Positions 34,228 to 43,834 are shown, numbered from the stretch's first letter. The stretch is 64,000 nt of DNA from Saccharospirillum sp040881935 (GCF_040881935.1 NZ_JBBECH010000026.1:66451-130450), one strand, 5' to 3'. Numbers and translations: made by a program. Notes: generated by a model not told the origin, from the letters alone.

Positions 34228-34299
34228 GAACCATTGTACCCTCTCTCGGCGCGGTGGACTGTAAAGTGCCGTAGCATCAACCACTGGTCGTCGTTAACG

Positions 34300-35058
34300 T
34301 CAGCTTTGCCCGAACTTTAGCTGAGTAATACTGAACCGGTTGAGCGTTTTTACGTTCTGTTCGAATTGCAGATACCAGCCCATTTCATCCCAATCCCCCA
34401 TCACCAGTCGTTCCCGGGTTGGCTCTTCATCGGCTGCTATCGTATGCCAGTCTGCCATGTGGGTATGGCCATGAATCAGACCTGCATGTTGGGTGCCTCT
34501 TAGAGCTCGCCTAACGGCTTTCTGATTCACATCGATGTAGCGGGGTGTCTCTGTTTTGTTGCGGTTTTTACTGGCCTTACGCAGGCGCTCGGCCAGCTTG
34601 AGCCGCCAGGCCAGACGCAGGCGGCGCAGGATGCCCAGCATCAGGGGTGATTGAATAATGGCGCGATAACGCTGATAGCCCCGGTCATCGATACAGAGAC
34701 GATCCCCATGGCTAAGCAGCCAGGTGCTGTTGCCAAGCTGAACTGGCGTAGGGTCGGGCAGCAGGGTGGCGTTGCAGCGTTTGGTGTAGTGCTGCCCAAG
34801 AGCGAAATCGCGGTTGCCGACCATTAGATAGACCGCGGTGGTTTTACTCAGGCGGTGCAGTCTATCGGCTATGTCGTCGTGCAGGGGAGTGCTGGCATCG
34901 TCACCAACCCAGTACTCGAAGAAATCCCCGAGAATGAACAGGGCTTCCTGCTGGCTGGCGACTTCGTCCAGAAAAGCATAAAACGCCCGGACCAGGTCCG
35001 GGCGTGACTCGCTCAGGTGCAGATCCGAAATCAGGACCGCACGGCGGTGGTGAATCAT
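34300..35058 (-). CDS. lpxH: UDP-2,3-diacylglucosamine diphosphatase
   Basis: 252 residues from ATG 35058. Calcineurin-like phosphoesterase that cleaves UDP-2,3-diacylglucosamine to lipid X on the inner face of the cytoplasmic membrane, in lipid A synthesis. Metal-binding blocks are complete: LISDLHLSES, GDFFEYWVGDD, MVGNRDFALG, LSHGDRLCIDD, LIHGHTHMADWH. The ATG lies 4 bp after the ppiB stop. ppiB-lpxH adjacency is common in gammaproteobacteria. Confidence 0.95.
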   Translation of the reverse strand: MIHHRRAVLISDLHLSESRPDLVRAFYAFLDEVASQQEALFILGDFFEYWVGDDASTPLHDDIADRLHRLSKTTAVYLMVGNRDFALGQHYTKRCNATLLPDPTPVQLGNSTWLLSHGDRLCIDDRGYQRYRAIIQSPLMLGILRRLRLAWRLKLAERLRKASKNRNKTETPRYIDVNQKAVRRALRGTQHAGLIHGHTHMADWHTIAADEEPTRERLVMGDWDEMGWYLQFEQNVKTLNRFSITQLKFGQS

Positions 35059-35062
35059 CGAA

Positions 35063-35560
35063 TCAATCCAGAATAACGGCTTTTTCGATGATGACGTCTT
35101 CGGTTGGAACGTCCTGGTGGCCTGCTTTGAAGGTGGTTGGCACGGCTTTGATCCGGTTAACCACGTCCATGCCGTCAGTGACCTCACCGAAAACCGCGTA
35201 ACCCCAGCCATCGGAGCTCTCGGATTTGAAATCCAGAAAGCTGTTATCGGCAATGTTGATGAAGAACTGGGCCGTGGCTGAATGCGGATCCGCGGTGCGG
35301 GCCATGGCAATGGTGCCCACAGTGTTCTTCAAGCCATTATTGGCTTCATTGTCGATGGGTGCACGGGTGGAGCGTTGTTTCATGCCGGGTTCAAAACCAC
35401 CTCCCTGGACCATAAAGCCGTTGATCACCCGATGGAAGATCAGGCCATCGAAAAAGCCCGCATTGACATACTCGGCGAAGTTGGCGCTGGTGTTGGGCGC
35501 TTTTTCAGTGTTCAGGGTCAGGGTGATGTCACCCAGGTTGGTCGTTAGCAATACGTTCAC
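35063..35560 (-). CDS. ppiB: Peptidyl-prolyl cis-trans isomerase B (cyclophilin)
   Basis: 165 residues with no signal peptide, thus the cytoplasmic cyclophilin. Core motifs are FHRVINGFMVQGGGFE, NTVGTIAMARTADPHSATAQFFIN and YAVFGEVTDGMDVV, with the catalytic Arg in FHRV. First of the run ppiB-lpxH, just after folD on the same strand (14 bp). Confidence 0.95.
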   Translation of the reverse strand: MNVLLTTNLGDITLTLNTEKAPNTSANFAEYVNAGFFDGLIFHRVINGFMVQGGGFEPGMKQRSTRAPIDNEANNGLKNTVGTIAMARTADPHSATAQFFINIADNSFLDFKSESSDGWGYAVFGEVTDGMDVVNRIKAVPTTFKAGHQDVPTEDVIIEKAVILD

Positions 35561-35574
35561 AGGCTGTCCTCGGG

Positions 35575-36441
35575 TTATTGCGTGAGATTAAGGTGCAACC
35601 GCTTGGTTGCTATTAATGTGTTTTCCATCAGTGTGGCTACGGTCATCGGGCCGACACCGCCGGGTACTGGTGTAATCCAGGCGGCTTTTTCCGACGCCAG
35701 TTTATAGTCCACATCACCGGTCAGTTTGCCGTCCTCTGTTCGGTTAATGCCCACATCGATCACGATGGCGCCTTCTTTGATCCAGTCGCCCTTGATCAGG
35801 CCTGGCCGGCCAACGGCCGCCACCAAAATGTCGGCCCGGCGTACATGTTTTTCAAGGTCGACCGTAAACCGATGGGCACAGGTTGTCGTGCATCCGGCCA
35901 ACAGTAACTCCAGTACCATGGGGCGGCCAACGTGGTTTGATGCACCAACAACAAGTGCCTCCTTGCCACGCAAATCGACCCCGGTTTCATGCAGTAGCGT
36001 CATGATGCCTTTAGGCGTGCAACTGGCCAGCATGGGTCGGCGCTGTACCAGGCGGCCAGCGTTGTAAGGGTGAAAGCCATCAACGTCTTTATCCGGACGA
36101 ATACGCTCCACGACCGTGTCTGCATTCATATGCTCGGGCAGTGGCAACTGCACCAGTATCCCGTCAATGGATGCATCGTCATTAAGATCGTCGATCAACG
36201 CCAGAAGCTGGGCCTCTTTTGTAGAGGTTGGTAAATCGTAGCTGACCGACTTGAAGCCTACTTCGTCACAGGCACGACGTTTGCTGCCTACATAGACTTC
36301 GGATGCCGGGTCTTCGCCAACCAGAATAACAGCCAGGCCAGGCGGTCGAATTCCCTGGCTGGTAAGGGCGGTGACTTCTTCGGCCACGCGAGCACGCACG
36401 CGGCTCGCCGTCGCCTTACCGTCCAGTATTTTTGCGGGCAT
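35575..36441 (-). CDS. folD: Methylenetetrahydrofolate dehydrogenase / cyclohydrolase
   Basis: 288 residues from ATG 36441, with AAGGAAC before it. Bifunctional, NADP-linked enzyme that interconverts 5,10-methylene- and 10-formyl-tetrahydrofolate. Catalytic and binding blocks: EVYVGSKRRACDEVGF (YxxxK), ILVQLPLPEHMN, DVDGFHPYNAGRL, CTPKGIMTLL, VVGASNHVGRPMVLELL and VTPVPGGVGPMTVATLMENT (here ITPVPGG). Note GASNHVG where GRSxIVG is usual; this is a modest deviation in the NADP loop. Probably first gene of folD-ppiB-lpxH. Confidence 0.96.
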   Translation of the reverse strand: MPAKILDGKATASRVRARVAEEVTALTSQGIRPPGLAVILVGEDPASEVYVGSKRRACDEVGFKSVSYDLPTSTKEAQLLALIDDLNDDASIDGILVQLPLPEHMNADTVVERIRPDKDVDGFHPYNAGRLVQRRPMLASCTPKGIMTLLHETGVDLRGKEALVVGASNHVGRPMVLELLLAGCTTTCAHRFTVDLEKHVRRADILVAAVGRPGLIKGDWIKEGAIVIDVGINRTEDGKLTGDVDYKLASEKAAWITPVPGGVGPMTVATLMENTLIATKRLHLNLTQ

Positions 36442-36582
36442 GGAGAGGTTCCTTGGAAGTTTTGCGGATTTTCGCATGCCCGTCTGGGTCGGGCAAGGAA
36501 ACACACTCAGTTCAAGGTTTGACCGAATAGCCTGGAAATGGGGCTATCGTCTTGTTTTTCCTGAATTTTTTTAAAAAAGTGT

Positions 36583-36611
36583 TTGACGGCACCCCAGCCC
36601 GTCAGTAATAT
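36583..36611 (+). promoter_or_regulatory. Sigma-70 promoter of the Pro-Arg-His tRNA operon
   Basis: TTGACG (36583-36588), 17-bp spacer, TAATAT (36606-36611), then a GCGCCCCA discriminator, as at the other tRNA cluster. An AT-rich A/T-tract lies just upstream (36562-36578) like an UP element. Confidence 0.85.
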
Positions 36612-36639
36612 GCGCCCCACGTTGACGAGACGTACTGAT

Positions 36640-36716
<77 letters not shown>

Positions 36717-36787
36717 TTAATTAGTAAGGTGTCGTCTCGGTGGGCAGGCGGTTTCGCCGCTCTGGTAGCGTGGCCTTTTGGGATTAC

Positions 36788-36864
36788 GCGCCCGTAGCTC
36801 AACCGGATAGAGCCCTCGCCTTCTAAGCGAGTGGTTGCAGGTTCAAGTCCTGCCGGGCGTACCA
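36788..36864 (+). tRNA. tRNA-Arg(TCT)
   Basis: 77 nt; acceptor GCGCCCG with CGGGCGT, anticodon TCT at 36822-36824 inside CTCGC-loop-GCGAG, T-loop GTTCAAGTC, encoded CCA. It reads the rare AGA/AGG codons. Confidence 0.96.
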
Positions 36865-36884
36865 GTCTCGTAACGATGATTTGT

Positions 36885-36961
36885 GGTGGGCGTAGCTCAG
36901 TTGGTAGAGCCCTGGATTGTGATTCCAGTCGTCGTGGGTTCGAGTCCCATCGTCCACCCCA
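36885..36961 (+). tRNA. hisR: tRNA-His(GTG)
   Basis: Includes the extra G at position -1 (36885). Acceptor GTGGGCG pairs with CGTCCAC (one wobble), anticodon GTG at 36919-36921, encoded CCA. The order Pro-Arg-His resembles the E. coli argX-hisR-leuT-proM cluster without leuT. Confidence 0.96.
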
Positions 36962-36979
36962 CTTATTATTTCAGAAAAG

Positions 36980-36999
36980 GCCGGTCTCCGGCTTTTTTT
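36980..36999 (+). terminator. Terminator of the tRNA operon
   Basis: GCCGG-TCT-CCGGC followed by seven Ts, 18 bp after tRNA-His. Confidence 0.92.
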
Positions 37000-37214
37000 G
37001 TATGTGCGCGAAAAAAATCGGGTGAGGCACCAAGGCGCCCGACGAATATCAACCATTGGTTGAATCAAGAAATGTCAGCCGGGCGGGCCGGATACCGTTG
37101 ACTGGGCTTGAATAGTACCCTCATCACCCCTACATTAACCGCCCCTGATTAAACCTAATGCATAGATCGGGCTTTTTACCGGTCATTACCTTATTAAGAG
37201 CAAGAGGAAGCCTC

Positions 37215-38525
37215 ATGCAAGTGTCTGTCGAAGCGACTACCGGTCTGGAACGCCGTCTGAAGGTGGGTGTCCCCGCCAGTGAAGTGGATAATGCGGTTAG
37301 TGAAAAGCTGAAGCAAACAGCTCGCCGCGTACGCATCGACGGTTTCCGTCCGGGTAAAGTCCCTGTGTCAGTCGTCAAACAGCGTTTTGGCGATGGTATT
37401 CGCGCTGAAGTATTGCAGGAAGTAGTGCAGAACAACTACGCCAGAGCCCTGACCGAAGAGAAGCTGACGCCTGCCGGATCTCCGAGCATCGAATTCACCC
37501 AGGATAAAGCGGGTCAGGACGTTGAGTTTGTGGCCACCTTTGAAGTATTTCCGGAAGTGAAACTGGCTGAATTCGACGGCTACGAGTTCGACAAGCAATC
37601 GGCTGAAATTGCTGACGCCGACATTGAAGACATGCTGGCCAACCTGCGTAAGCAGCGCGCCGAATACAAGGTTGTCGACCGCGCAGCCGCCGATACCGAC
37701 CAGGTCAAAATTGATTTTGTCGGTAAAGTAGATGGCGGAACGTTCGACGGCGGCAGTGCTGAAAATCAAACCCTGGTTCTGGGCTCCAAGTCCATGATTC
37801 CGGGCTTTGAAGACGGCATTGCTGGCATGAAAGCCGGTGAGACCAAAGCGGTCGACGTAACCTTTCCTGAAGAATACGGTAACAAAGAGCTGGCTGGTAA
37901 AGCCGCTGTATTTGATATTACCTTGAACGAAGTAGCCGAAGCAGAGTTGCCCGAACTCGACGAAGCCTTTTTTGAAGCCTTCGGCAGCAAAGGTACCGAC
38001 CTGGAAAGCTTTAAGATCGAAGTGCGCCAGAACATGGAACGCGAAGCCCGTAGTGCCCTTCAGGCCAAGCTGAAAAACGATGTAATCGAGAAGCTGGTCG
38101 AAGACAATAACCTGGACGTACCATCAGCCCTGGTTGACGACGAGATTGGACGCTTGCAGCAGCAAGCCGTGCAGCAGTTCGGTGGCGGTGCCCAGATGGA
38201 CCCGTCCAGCCTGCCCAAAGAACTGTTCCAGGACCAGGCTGAGCGCCGGGTAAAGGTCGGTTTGCTGATGAATGAAGTGATCAACAGTGGCGAACTGAAA
38301 GCCGACGACGCAGAAGTGCGCGCCTACATTGAAGATCAGGCTTCTGTCTATCAGGAGCCTCAGCAGGTAGTCGATTATTACTACAGCAATCGCGAACTTT
38401 TGAATCAAGTTCGCGCTGTGGTTGTTGAAAACGCAGCAATCGACTATATCCTGAGTAAATCCAAGGTGAACGAATCCACCGTAAGTTACCAGGACGCTGT
38501 TAAGAACAAGGCGGCACAAGGCTGA
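37215..38525 (+). CDS. tig: Trigger factor
   Basis: 436 residues from ATG 37215, preceded by AAGAGGAAG. Ribosome-bound chaperone and prolyl isomerase. N-terminal ribosome-binding domain carries the signature RVRIDGFRPGKVPVSVVKQRFG (about 37-58). The FKBP-type domain covers about 155-245 (DFVGKVDGGTFDGGSAEN; GSKSMIPGFEDGIAGMKAGE), and the C-terminal helical arms follow. Length is that of E. coli (432). First gene of the tig-clpP-clpX-lon series found across gammaproteobacteria. Confidence 0.97.
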   Translation: MQVSVEATTGLERRLKVGVPASEVDNAVSEKLKQTARRVRIDGFRPGKVPVSVVKQRFGDGIRAEVLQEVVQNNYARALTEEKLTPAGSPSIEFTQDKAGQDVEFVATFEVFPEVKLAEFDGYEFDKQSAEIADADIEDMLANLRKQRAEYKVVDRAAADTDQVKIDFVGKVDGGTFDGGSAENQTLVLGSKSMIPGFEDGIAGMKAGETKAVDVTFPEEYGNKELAGKAAVFDITLNEVAEAELPELDEAFFEAFGSKGTDLESFKIEVRQNMEREARSALQAKLKNDVIEKLVEDNNLDVPSALVDDEIGRLQQQAVQQFGGGAQMDPSSLPKELFQDQAERRVKVGLLMNEVINSGELKADDAEVRAYIEDQASVYQEPQQVVDYYYSNRELLNQVRAVVVENAAIDYILSKSKVNESTVSYQDAVKNKAAQG

Positions 38526-38570
38526 ATGCTGGTGCCGGCTCTGATGTCGGCAGCATGAGGCAGCAATGAG

Positions 38571-38604
38571 AGTTGGCGCTTCCTTGGGGGTGCCAACTTT
38601 TTTG
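38571..38604 (+). terminator. Terminator between tig and clpP
   Basis: AGTTGGC and GCCAACT arms with a 14-nt loop, then TTTTT. It separates tig from the clpP promoter region. Confidence 0.75.
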
Positions 38605-38630
38605 TTTTTTGAATACCAGGAGTCGAATCA

Positions 38631-39269
38631 ATGTCAAAGTTTGATGCCAACGGGTCCGCGCCCGATATTATGAATGCCAGCGGTCTGGTGCCTATGGTCG
38701 TTGAGCAGTCGGCTCGGGGTGAGCGGTCTTACGATATCTATTCGCGACTGCTGAAAGAGAACGTCATCTTTCTGGTCGGCCAGGTCGAAGACCACATGGC
38801 CAATCTGATTGTCGCTCAGCTGTTGTTTCTGGAAAGCGAAAACCCGGATAAAGACATTTCCCTCTACATTAATTCACCGGGTGGCTCGGTCACCGCTGGC
38901 ATGGCTATTTACGACACCATGCAGTTTATCAAGCCCGATGTTAGCACCATGTGCATTGGTCAGGCGGCGAGCATGGGCGCGCTGTTATTGACGGCAGGCG
39001 CCAAAGGCAAGCGCTTTTGTCTGCCCAATTCGAGAATGATGATTCACCAGCCGTTGGGCGGATTCCAGGGCCAGGCGTCGGACATTGAAATTCATGCGCG
39101 TGAAATTCTGGAAATGAAACACCGTTTGAACGACATCATGGCGTATCATACCGGTCAGCCGCTCGACGTTGTCGAGAAAGACACCGACCGCGATAACTTT
39201 ATGAAAGCGGAAGACGCGGTCGCCTACGGGTTGGTCGATAAAGTCATGCAGAGCCGGAATACTGGCTGA
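38631..39269 (+). CDS. clpP: ATP-dependent Clp protease proteolytic subunit
   Basis: 212 residues. Serine peptidase that forms a double heptamer and is fed by ClpX or ClpA. Catalytic triad: Ser114 (GQAASMGALLL), His139 (MMIHQP) and Asp near 188 (KDTDRDNF). The N-terminal dozen residues are a likely removed propeptide, as in E. coli. ATG follows CAGGAG. Confidence 0.98.
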   Translation: MSKFDANGSAPDIMNASGLVPMVVEQSARGERSYDIYSRLLKENVIFLVGQVEDHMANLIVAQLLFLESENPDKDISLYINSPGGSVTAGMAIYDTMQFIKPDVSTMCIGQAASMGALLLTAGAKGKRFCLPNSRMMIHQPLGGFQGQASDIEIHAREILEMKHRLNDIMAYHTGQPLDVVEKDTDRDNFMKAEDAVAYGLVDKVMQSRNTG

Positions 39270-39415
39270 GTGTGAAGAAATCGCTAAAATACCTTTGAAA
39301 TCAATCGGTTGATCACGGTTACCAAACAACCACAGTGGTTTTCCTGAAAAAACTTGCAATATCGGAGCTGTGGTTTCATCTTTAATCGAGCATCCGTTAC
39401 CAATGGAGTAGTTGA

Positions 39416-40702
39416 ATGGCCGACGATAGAACCGGAAAAGGCGAAGACGGTAAGTTGCTGTATTGCTCTTTCTGCGGAAAGAGCCAGCATGAAGTCCGTA
39501 AGCTGATAGCCGGGCCTTCGGTGTTCATTTGCGATGAGTGTGTCGATCTGTGTAACGACATCATCCGCGAAGAGCTGCAGGACAATGGTCCGAAGCACGA
39601 AAGCAGTAAACTGCCGACTCCCGCTGAAATTCGTGAAACGCTGGACGAATACGTCATTGGCCAGTCACGCGCCAAAATGGTGCTTTCCGTTGCCGTTTAT
39701 AATCACTACAAACGCCTGCAGTACGGTGAGCACAACGACGACGTTGAGCTGAGTAAATCCAATATCTTACTGATTGGCCCTACCGGCAGCGGTAAAACCC
39801 TGTTAGCCGAGACGCTGGCGCGGATGTTGAACGTACCGTTCACCATTGCCGATGCGACCACCCTGACCGAGGCTGGTTATGTGGGTGAGGATGTCGAGAA
39901 CATCATCCAAAAACTGTTGCAGAAGTGTGACTACGATGTCGACAAGGCTCAGCGGGGAATTGTTTACATTGATGAAATCGACAAGATCTCACGCAAATCC
40001 GACAATCCATCCATTACCCGGGATGTGTCGGGTGAGGGTGTTCAGCAGGCGCTGTTGAAGCTGATTGAGGGTACTGTCGCTTCAGTACCGCCTCAGGGCG
40101 GGCGCAAGCACCCTCAGCAGGAATTTTTACAGGTCGATACCGGCAATATCCTGTTTATTTGTGGCGGTGCCTTCGCCGGTCTGGAAAAAGTCATTCGCAA
40201 TCGGTCTGAAAAGGGTGGCATTGGATTCAGTGCCACCATGAAGACCAAAGATGAAAAGCGGAACCTGGGTGAAACGATTGCCGATGTGGAACCGGAAGAT
40301 CTGGTTAAATATGGGCTGATTCCCGAGTTTATCGGTCGTTTGCCGGTGGTCGCCACCCTGACTGAGCTTGATGAAGACGCCCTGATCCAGATTCTGACTG
40401 AGCCGAAAAACTCTCTGGTGAAGCAGTACCAGAAGCTGTTCGACATGGAAGGCGTCGAACTGGATTTTCGCATCAGCGCGCTCAAGGCCATTGCTCATAA
40501 AGCCATGGAGCGTAAGACCGGAGCCCGTGGTTTGCGCTCCATCCTGGAGAATGTGCTGCTCGACACCATGTATCAGATTCCCTCGGAAACCGGGGTATCG
40601 AAAGTGGTTATCGAAGAGAGCGTCATCAGGGGTGAATCCGAACCTTTGCTGATCTACGAAACTCAGGACAGCAAAAAAACGGCTGGTGGTCAGCACGACT
40701 GA
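39416..40702 (+). CDS. clpX: ATP-dependent Clp protease ATP-binding subunit
   Basis: 428 residues. AAA+ unfoldase partner of ClpP. N-terminal zinc domain (CSFCGKSQHEVRKL, CDECVDLC, residues about 17-42), Walker A GPTGSGKT (about 120), Walker B IVYIDEIDK, arginine-finger region GARGLRS, and the ClpP-docking loop IGFSA near residue 270. Lies 146 bp after clpP, so it may have its own promoter. Confidence 0.98.
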   Translation: MADDRTGKGEDGKLLYCSFCGKSQHEVRKLIAGPSVFICDECVDLCNDIIREELQDNGPKHESSKLPTPAEIRETLDEYVIGQSRAKMVLSVAVYNHYKRLQYGEHNDDVELSKSNILLIGPTGSGKTLLAETLARMLNVPFTIADATTLTEAGYVGEDVENIIQKLLQKCDYDVDKAQRGIVYIDEIDKISRKSDNPSITRDVSGEGVQQALLKLIEGTVASVPPQGGRKHPQQEFLQVDTGNILFICGGAFAGLEKVIRNRSEKGGIGFSATMKTKDEKRNLGETIADVEPEDLVKYGLIPEFIGRLPVVATLTELDEDALIQILTEPKNSLVKQYQKLFDMEGVELDFRISALKAIAHKAMERKTGARGLRSILENVLLDTMYQIPSETGVSKVVIEESVIRGESEPLLIYETQDSKKTAGGQHD

Positions 40703-40710
40703 TCTGAAAG

Positions 40711-40731
40711 CGGGCTTTAGGGCCCGTTTTT
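40711..40731 (+). terminator. Terminator after clpX
   Basis: CGGGC-TTTAGG-GCCCG followed by TTTTT. Confidence 0.82.
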
Positions 40732-40802
40732 CGTTCCAGTATGGTGCGCTCCGCCGGTCCGGTGTTCTAACAGGATTGGCAAAAGTTTTATTGCCCTAAG
40801 CT

Positions 40803-40830
40803 CTTGATTTGGTGGGCCCAGACGCCATTA
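40803..40830 (+). promoter_or_regulatory. Sigma-32-like heat-shock promoter of lon
   Basis: CTTGATT (40803-40809), a 13-bp spacer and CGCCATTA (40823-40830), close to the sigma-32 consensus CTTGAAA-N13/14-CCCCATnT. It lies 34 bp before the lon start, where E. coli lon also has a heat-shock promoter. Confidence 0.65.
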
Positions 40831-40863
40831 TCATGTGAAATCTGAACAGTTTTCGAGGTTCCC

Positions 40864-43287
40864 ATGGAGCATTCTGACTCCCCGGCAGGCGATCCCATAG
40901 TATTACCGCTGCTTCCTTTGAGAGACGTGGTGGTTTATCCGCACATGGTTATTCCGTTGTTTGTGGGTCGCGAGAAGTCAATTGCGGCCTTGCAGGCCGC
41001 CATGGATGACGGCAAGAAAATATTGCTTGTAGCGCAGCGTAACGCCTCTGACGATGAGCCCGACCAAGGCGATTTATATCATGTCGGTACTCTGGCGACG
41101 GTGTTGCAGTTATTGCGTTTGCCCGACGGTACGGTAAAAGTGCTGGTTGAAGGCGTTGATCGGGTCAAAATTGATCAACTGGAAGAGAACGAAGAATATA
41201 TCAAGGGTTATGCCACCCTGATGACCGGCGGTCAGCTCAGTGATCGCGAAAGTGAATCGCTGGTACGTCTGTTGATGTCCCAGTTTGACAAGTACGTTCA
41301 ACTGAGCAAGAAAGTACCGTCCGAAGTCATCACCTCGTTAAACAGCATCGAGGAGCCCGGTCGTTTGGCCGACACCATTGCTGCGCATTTATCCCTGAAG
41401 ATCGATGAAAAGCAGCAGGTTCTGGAGTTGTCTGGTGATCGTGACCGGATTGAGCATCTGTTATCGGTTCTGGAAACCGAAATCGACTTGCTGCAGGTTG
41501 AAAAGCGCATTCGTGGTCGGGTAAAAAAGCAAATGGAGAAATCCCAGCGCGAGTATTACCTGAACGAACAAATGAAGGCGATTCAAAAAGAGTTGGGCGA
41601 CCTGGATGAAAGCAATCCCAACGAAATTGAAGAGCTGGCCAGTAAGATCGACAATGCAGGCATGCCCAAAGAGGCGTTGGATAAAGCCAAAGCAGAATTG
41701 AACAAACTGAAAATGATGTCGCCCATGTCGGCGGAATCGTCAGTGGTACGCAATTATCTGGATTGGATGATCAGCGTCCCCTGGTCAAAAAAATCGCGGG
41801 TTCGACACGATCTGAAACGCGCTCAGGAAGTTCTGGAAGAAGACCATTACGGCCTTGAGGAAGTCAAGAAGCGCATCCTTGAGTACCTGGCTGTTCAGCA
41901 GCGTGTGAAAAAGGTAAAAGGCCCTGTATTGTGTCTGGTTGGACCGCCAGGGGTAGGTAAAACCTCTCTGGGTCAGTCCATCGCGCGTGCCACAAACCGG
42001 AAATTTGTTCGCATGGCGCTGGGTGGCGTTCGGGATGAGTCGGAAATGCGCGGCCATCGCCGCACCTATATAGGCTCAATGCCCGGTAAGGTTGTCCAGA
42101 AACTGGGCAAGGTAGGGGTACGAAACCCGCTTTTCCTGCTTGATGAAATCGACAAGATGGGCATGGATCATCGTGGTGATCCAGCCTCTGCACTGCTTGA
42201 GATTTTGGATCCGGAACAGAATCACACCTTCAACGATCATTACCTGGAAGTAGACTATGATCTGTCGGATGTGATGTTCATCTGTACCGCCAACTCGATG
42301 AATATTCCGGGACCGTTGCTGGATCGGATGGAGATCATTCGTATACCGGGCTACACCGAAGATGAAAAAGTGGCCATTGCAGAGAAGTATTTGTTACCGA
42401 AGCAATTGAAAGCCAACGGTTTAAAGCCGAACGAACTGAACCTGACTTCAGAAGCAATTTTTGATTTGATTCGCTATTACAGCCGGGAAGCTGGTGTCCG
42501 GGGGCTGGAGCGTGAAATTGCCAAGGTAGCGCGCAAAGTAGTCATGGCCAATGTGCTGGAGAAAGAAACCAGAATCACCACCGTTGACGGCGACAATCTG
42601 GAAGAGTATTCCGGTGTACGCAAATACAAGTTCGGGCTTGCTGACAAAGAGAATCAGGTCGGCATGGTGACCGGCCTGGCCTGGACCTCGGTTGGTGGCG
42701 AGTTATTGAACCTGGAAGCGACCTCGGTGCCTGGCAAGGGCCGCACTGTACAAACCGGTTCCCTGGGTGACGTGATGAAAGAATCTATTCAGGCAGCCAT
42801 GACCGTGGTGCGCAGCCGGGCACAAAGTTTGGGCATTATGCCGAACTTCAGTGAGAGCTGTGATATCCACGTACACGTTCCTGAAGGGGCCACACCTAAG
42901 GACGGACCGTCCGCAGGTATTGGCATGGCTACTGCTTTGGTCTCAGTATTGACCCGGATTCCGGTTCGGGCTGACGTTGCCATGACCGGCGAAATCACGT
43001 TACGAGGGCAGGTATTACCCATTGGCGGCCTGAAAGAAAAGCTGCTTGCCGCTCGCCGTGGGGGTATAAAAACCGTTATCATTCCTATGGAAAATGTGCG
43101 GGATTTGAAGGAGATACCGGATAATATCAAGAAAGAACTGGATATTCGTCCTGTTGAATGGATAGATGATGTGTTAAATGTAGCCTTGGAACGAAATCCG
43201 ACGCCATTGACCGATGCCCAGGTGGAAGCGGAAATGGCTAAGACTCGCTCTGAAAACCAGACATCATCTAGCCTCAGCACTCACTAG
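40864..43287 (+). CDS. lon: Lon ATP-dependent protease
   Basis: 807 residues, cytoplasmic hexamer that degrades misfolded proteins and regulators such as SulA. N-terminal substrate domain (about 12-205, ending in a coiled coil), AAA+ domain with Walker A GPPGVGKT (about 360) and Walker B FLLDEIDKM, and a C-terminal Ser-Lys protease domain with PKDGPSAGIGMAT (Ser near 680) and a Lys in GGLKEKLLAA (near 723). All active-site residues are present. ATG preceded by GAGG. Followed by hupB, the conserved neighbour. Confidence 0.98.
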   Translation: MEHSDSPAGDPIVLPLLPLRDVVVYPHMVIPLFVGREKSIAALQAAMDDGKKILLVAQRNASDDEPDQGDLYHVGTLATVLQLLRLPDGTVKVLVEGVDRVKIDQLEENEEYIKGYATLMTGGQLSDRESESLVRLLMSQFDKYVQLSKKVPSEVITSLNSIEEPGRLADTIAAHLSLKIDEKQQVLELSGDRDRIEHLLSVLETEIDLLQVEKRIRGRVKKQMEKSQREYYLNEQMKAIQKELGDLDESNPNEIEELASKIDNAGMPKEALDKAKAELNKLKMMSPMSAESSVVRNYLDWMISVPWSKKSRVRHDLKRAQEVLEEDHYGLEEVKKRILEYLAVQQRVKKVKGPVLCLVGPPGVGKTSLGQSIARATNRKFVRMALGGVRDESEMRGHRRTYIGSMPGKVVQKLGKVGVRNPLFLLDEIDKMGMDHRGDPASALLEILDPEQNHTFNDHYLEVDYDLSDVMFICTANSMNIPGPLLDRMEIIRIPGYTEDEKVAIAEKYLLPKQLKANGLKPNELNLTSEAIFDLIRYYSREAGVRGLEREIAKVARKVVMANVLEKETRITTVDGDNLEEYSGVRKYKFGLADKENQVGMVTGLAWTSVGGELLNLEATSVPGKGRTVQTGSLGDVMKESIQAAMTVVRSRAQSLGIMPNFSESCDIHVHVPEGATPKDGPSAGIGMATALVSVLTRIPVRADVAMTGEITLRGQVLPIGGLKEKLLAARRGGIKTVIIPMENVRDLKEIPDNIKKELDIRPVEWIDDVLNVALERNPTPLTDAQVEAEMAKTRSENQTSSSLSTH

Positions 43288-43293
43288 AACCGC

Positions 43294-43323
43294 TTGACAG
43301 TGGAATTTTGAGGCTGGTATAAA
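43294..43323 (+). promoter_or_regulatory. Sigma-70 promoter of hupB
   Basis: TTGACA (43294-43299), 18-bp spacer, TATAAA (43318-43323). It begins 6 bp after the lon stop and leaves a long, roughly 150-nt 5' leader before the hupB start. Confidence 0.85.
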
Positions 43324-43476
43324 GTGAGTTCGACATGAATCGAATGCACGGGCTGAAAAGCACAAACAAATAACAAAACAGGTGCAGGGTGCTTTAGTAA
43401 GCGCAATACCCGGGTGAAAATCCAGGCGTTGCCAGGGACATAAAACTGCATCACAACGAAGTTAAAGGGGAATAGT

Positions 43477-43749
43477 GTGAACAAGTCTGAACTGATTGAT
43501 GCTGTAGCGGCTGCGGCTGACATTCCAAAAGCGGCTGCTGGCCGTGCACTGGATGCAATGATTGACTCTGTTACTGACACGCTGAAAAGCGGTGATCAGG
43601 TGGTGCTGGTTGGTTTTGGTACCTTTGGTGTTAAAGAGCGTGCGGCCCGTACCGGTCGTAACCCTCAGACTGGCCAGCCGATTGAAATCAAAGCGGCCAA
43701 GGTGCCTAGCTTTAAAGCCGGTAAAGCGCTGAAAGACGCGGTAAACTGA
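43477..43749 (+). CDS. hupB: DNA-binding protein HU-beta
   Basis: 90 residues from GTG 43477, with AAGGGG seven bases upstream. Nucleoid protein that bends DNA as a dimer. MNKSELIDAVAAAADIPKAA, the DNA-binding arm GFGTFGVKERAARTGRNPQTG and the closing FKAGKALKDAVN are all standard. Strong own promoter and terminator indicate a highly expressed single-gene unit. Confidence 0.97.
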   Translation: MNKSELIDAVAAAADIPKAAAGRALDAMIDSVTDTLKSGDQVVLVGFGTFGVKERAARTGRNPQTGQPIEIKAAKVPSFKAGKALKDAVN

Positions 43750-43805
43750 TCGAAGGGCTCCAGGCGAGGGCGACACGCCCTCCCTCGAACCCGGTTTGAA
43801 CCGAC

Positions 43806-43834
43806 AGCGTGTCAGCCCTGATGCGCTTTTTTTT
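43806..43834 (+). terminator. Terminator of hupB
   Basis: GCGTGTCAG pairs with CTGATGCGC (two G-T wobbles), followed by eight Ts. Confidence 0.85.
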
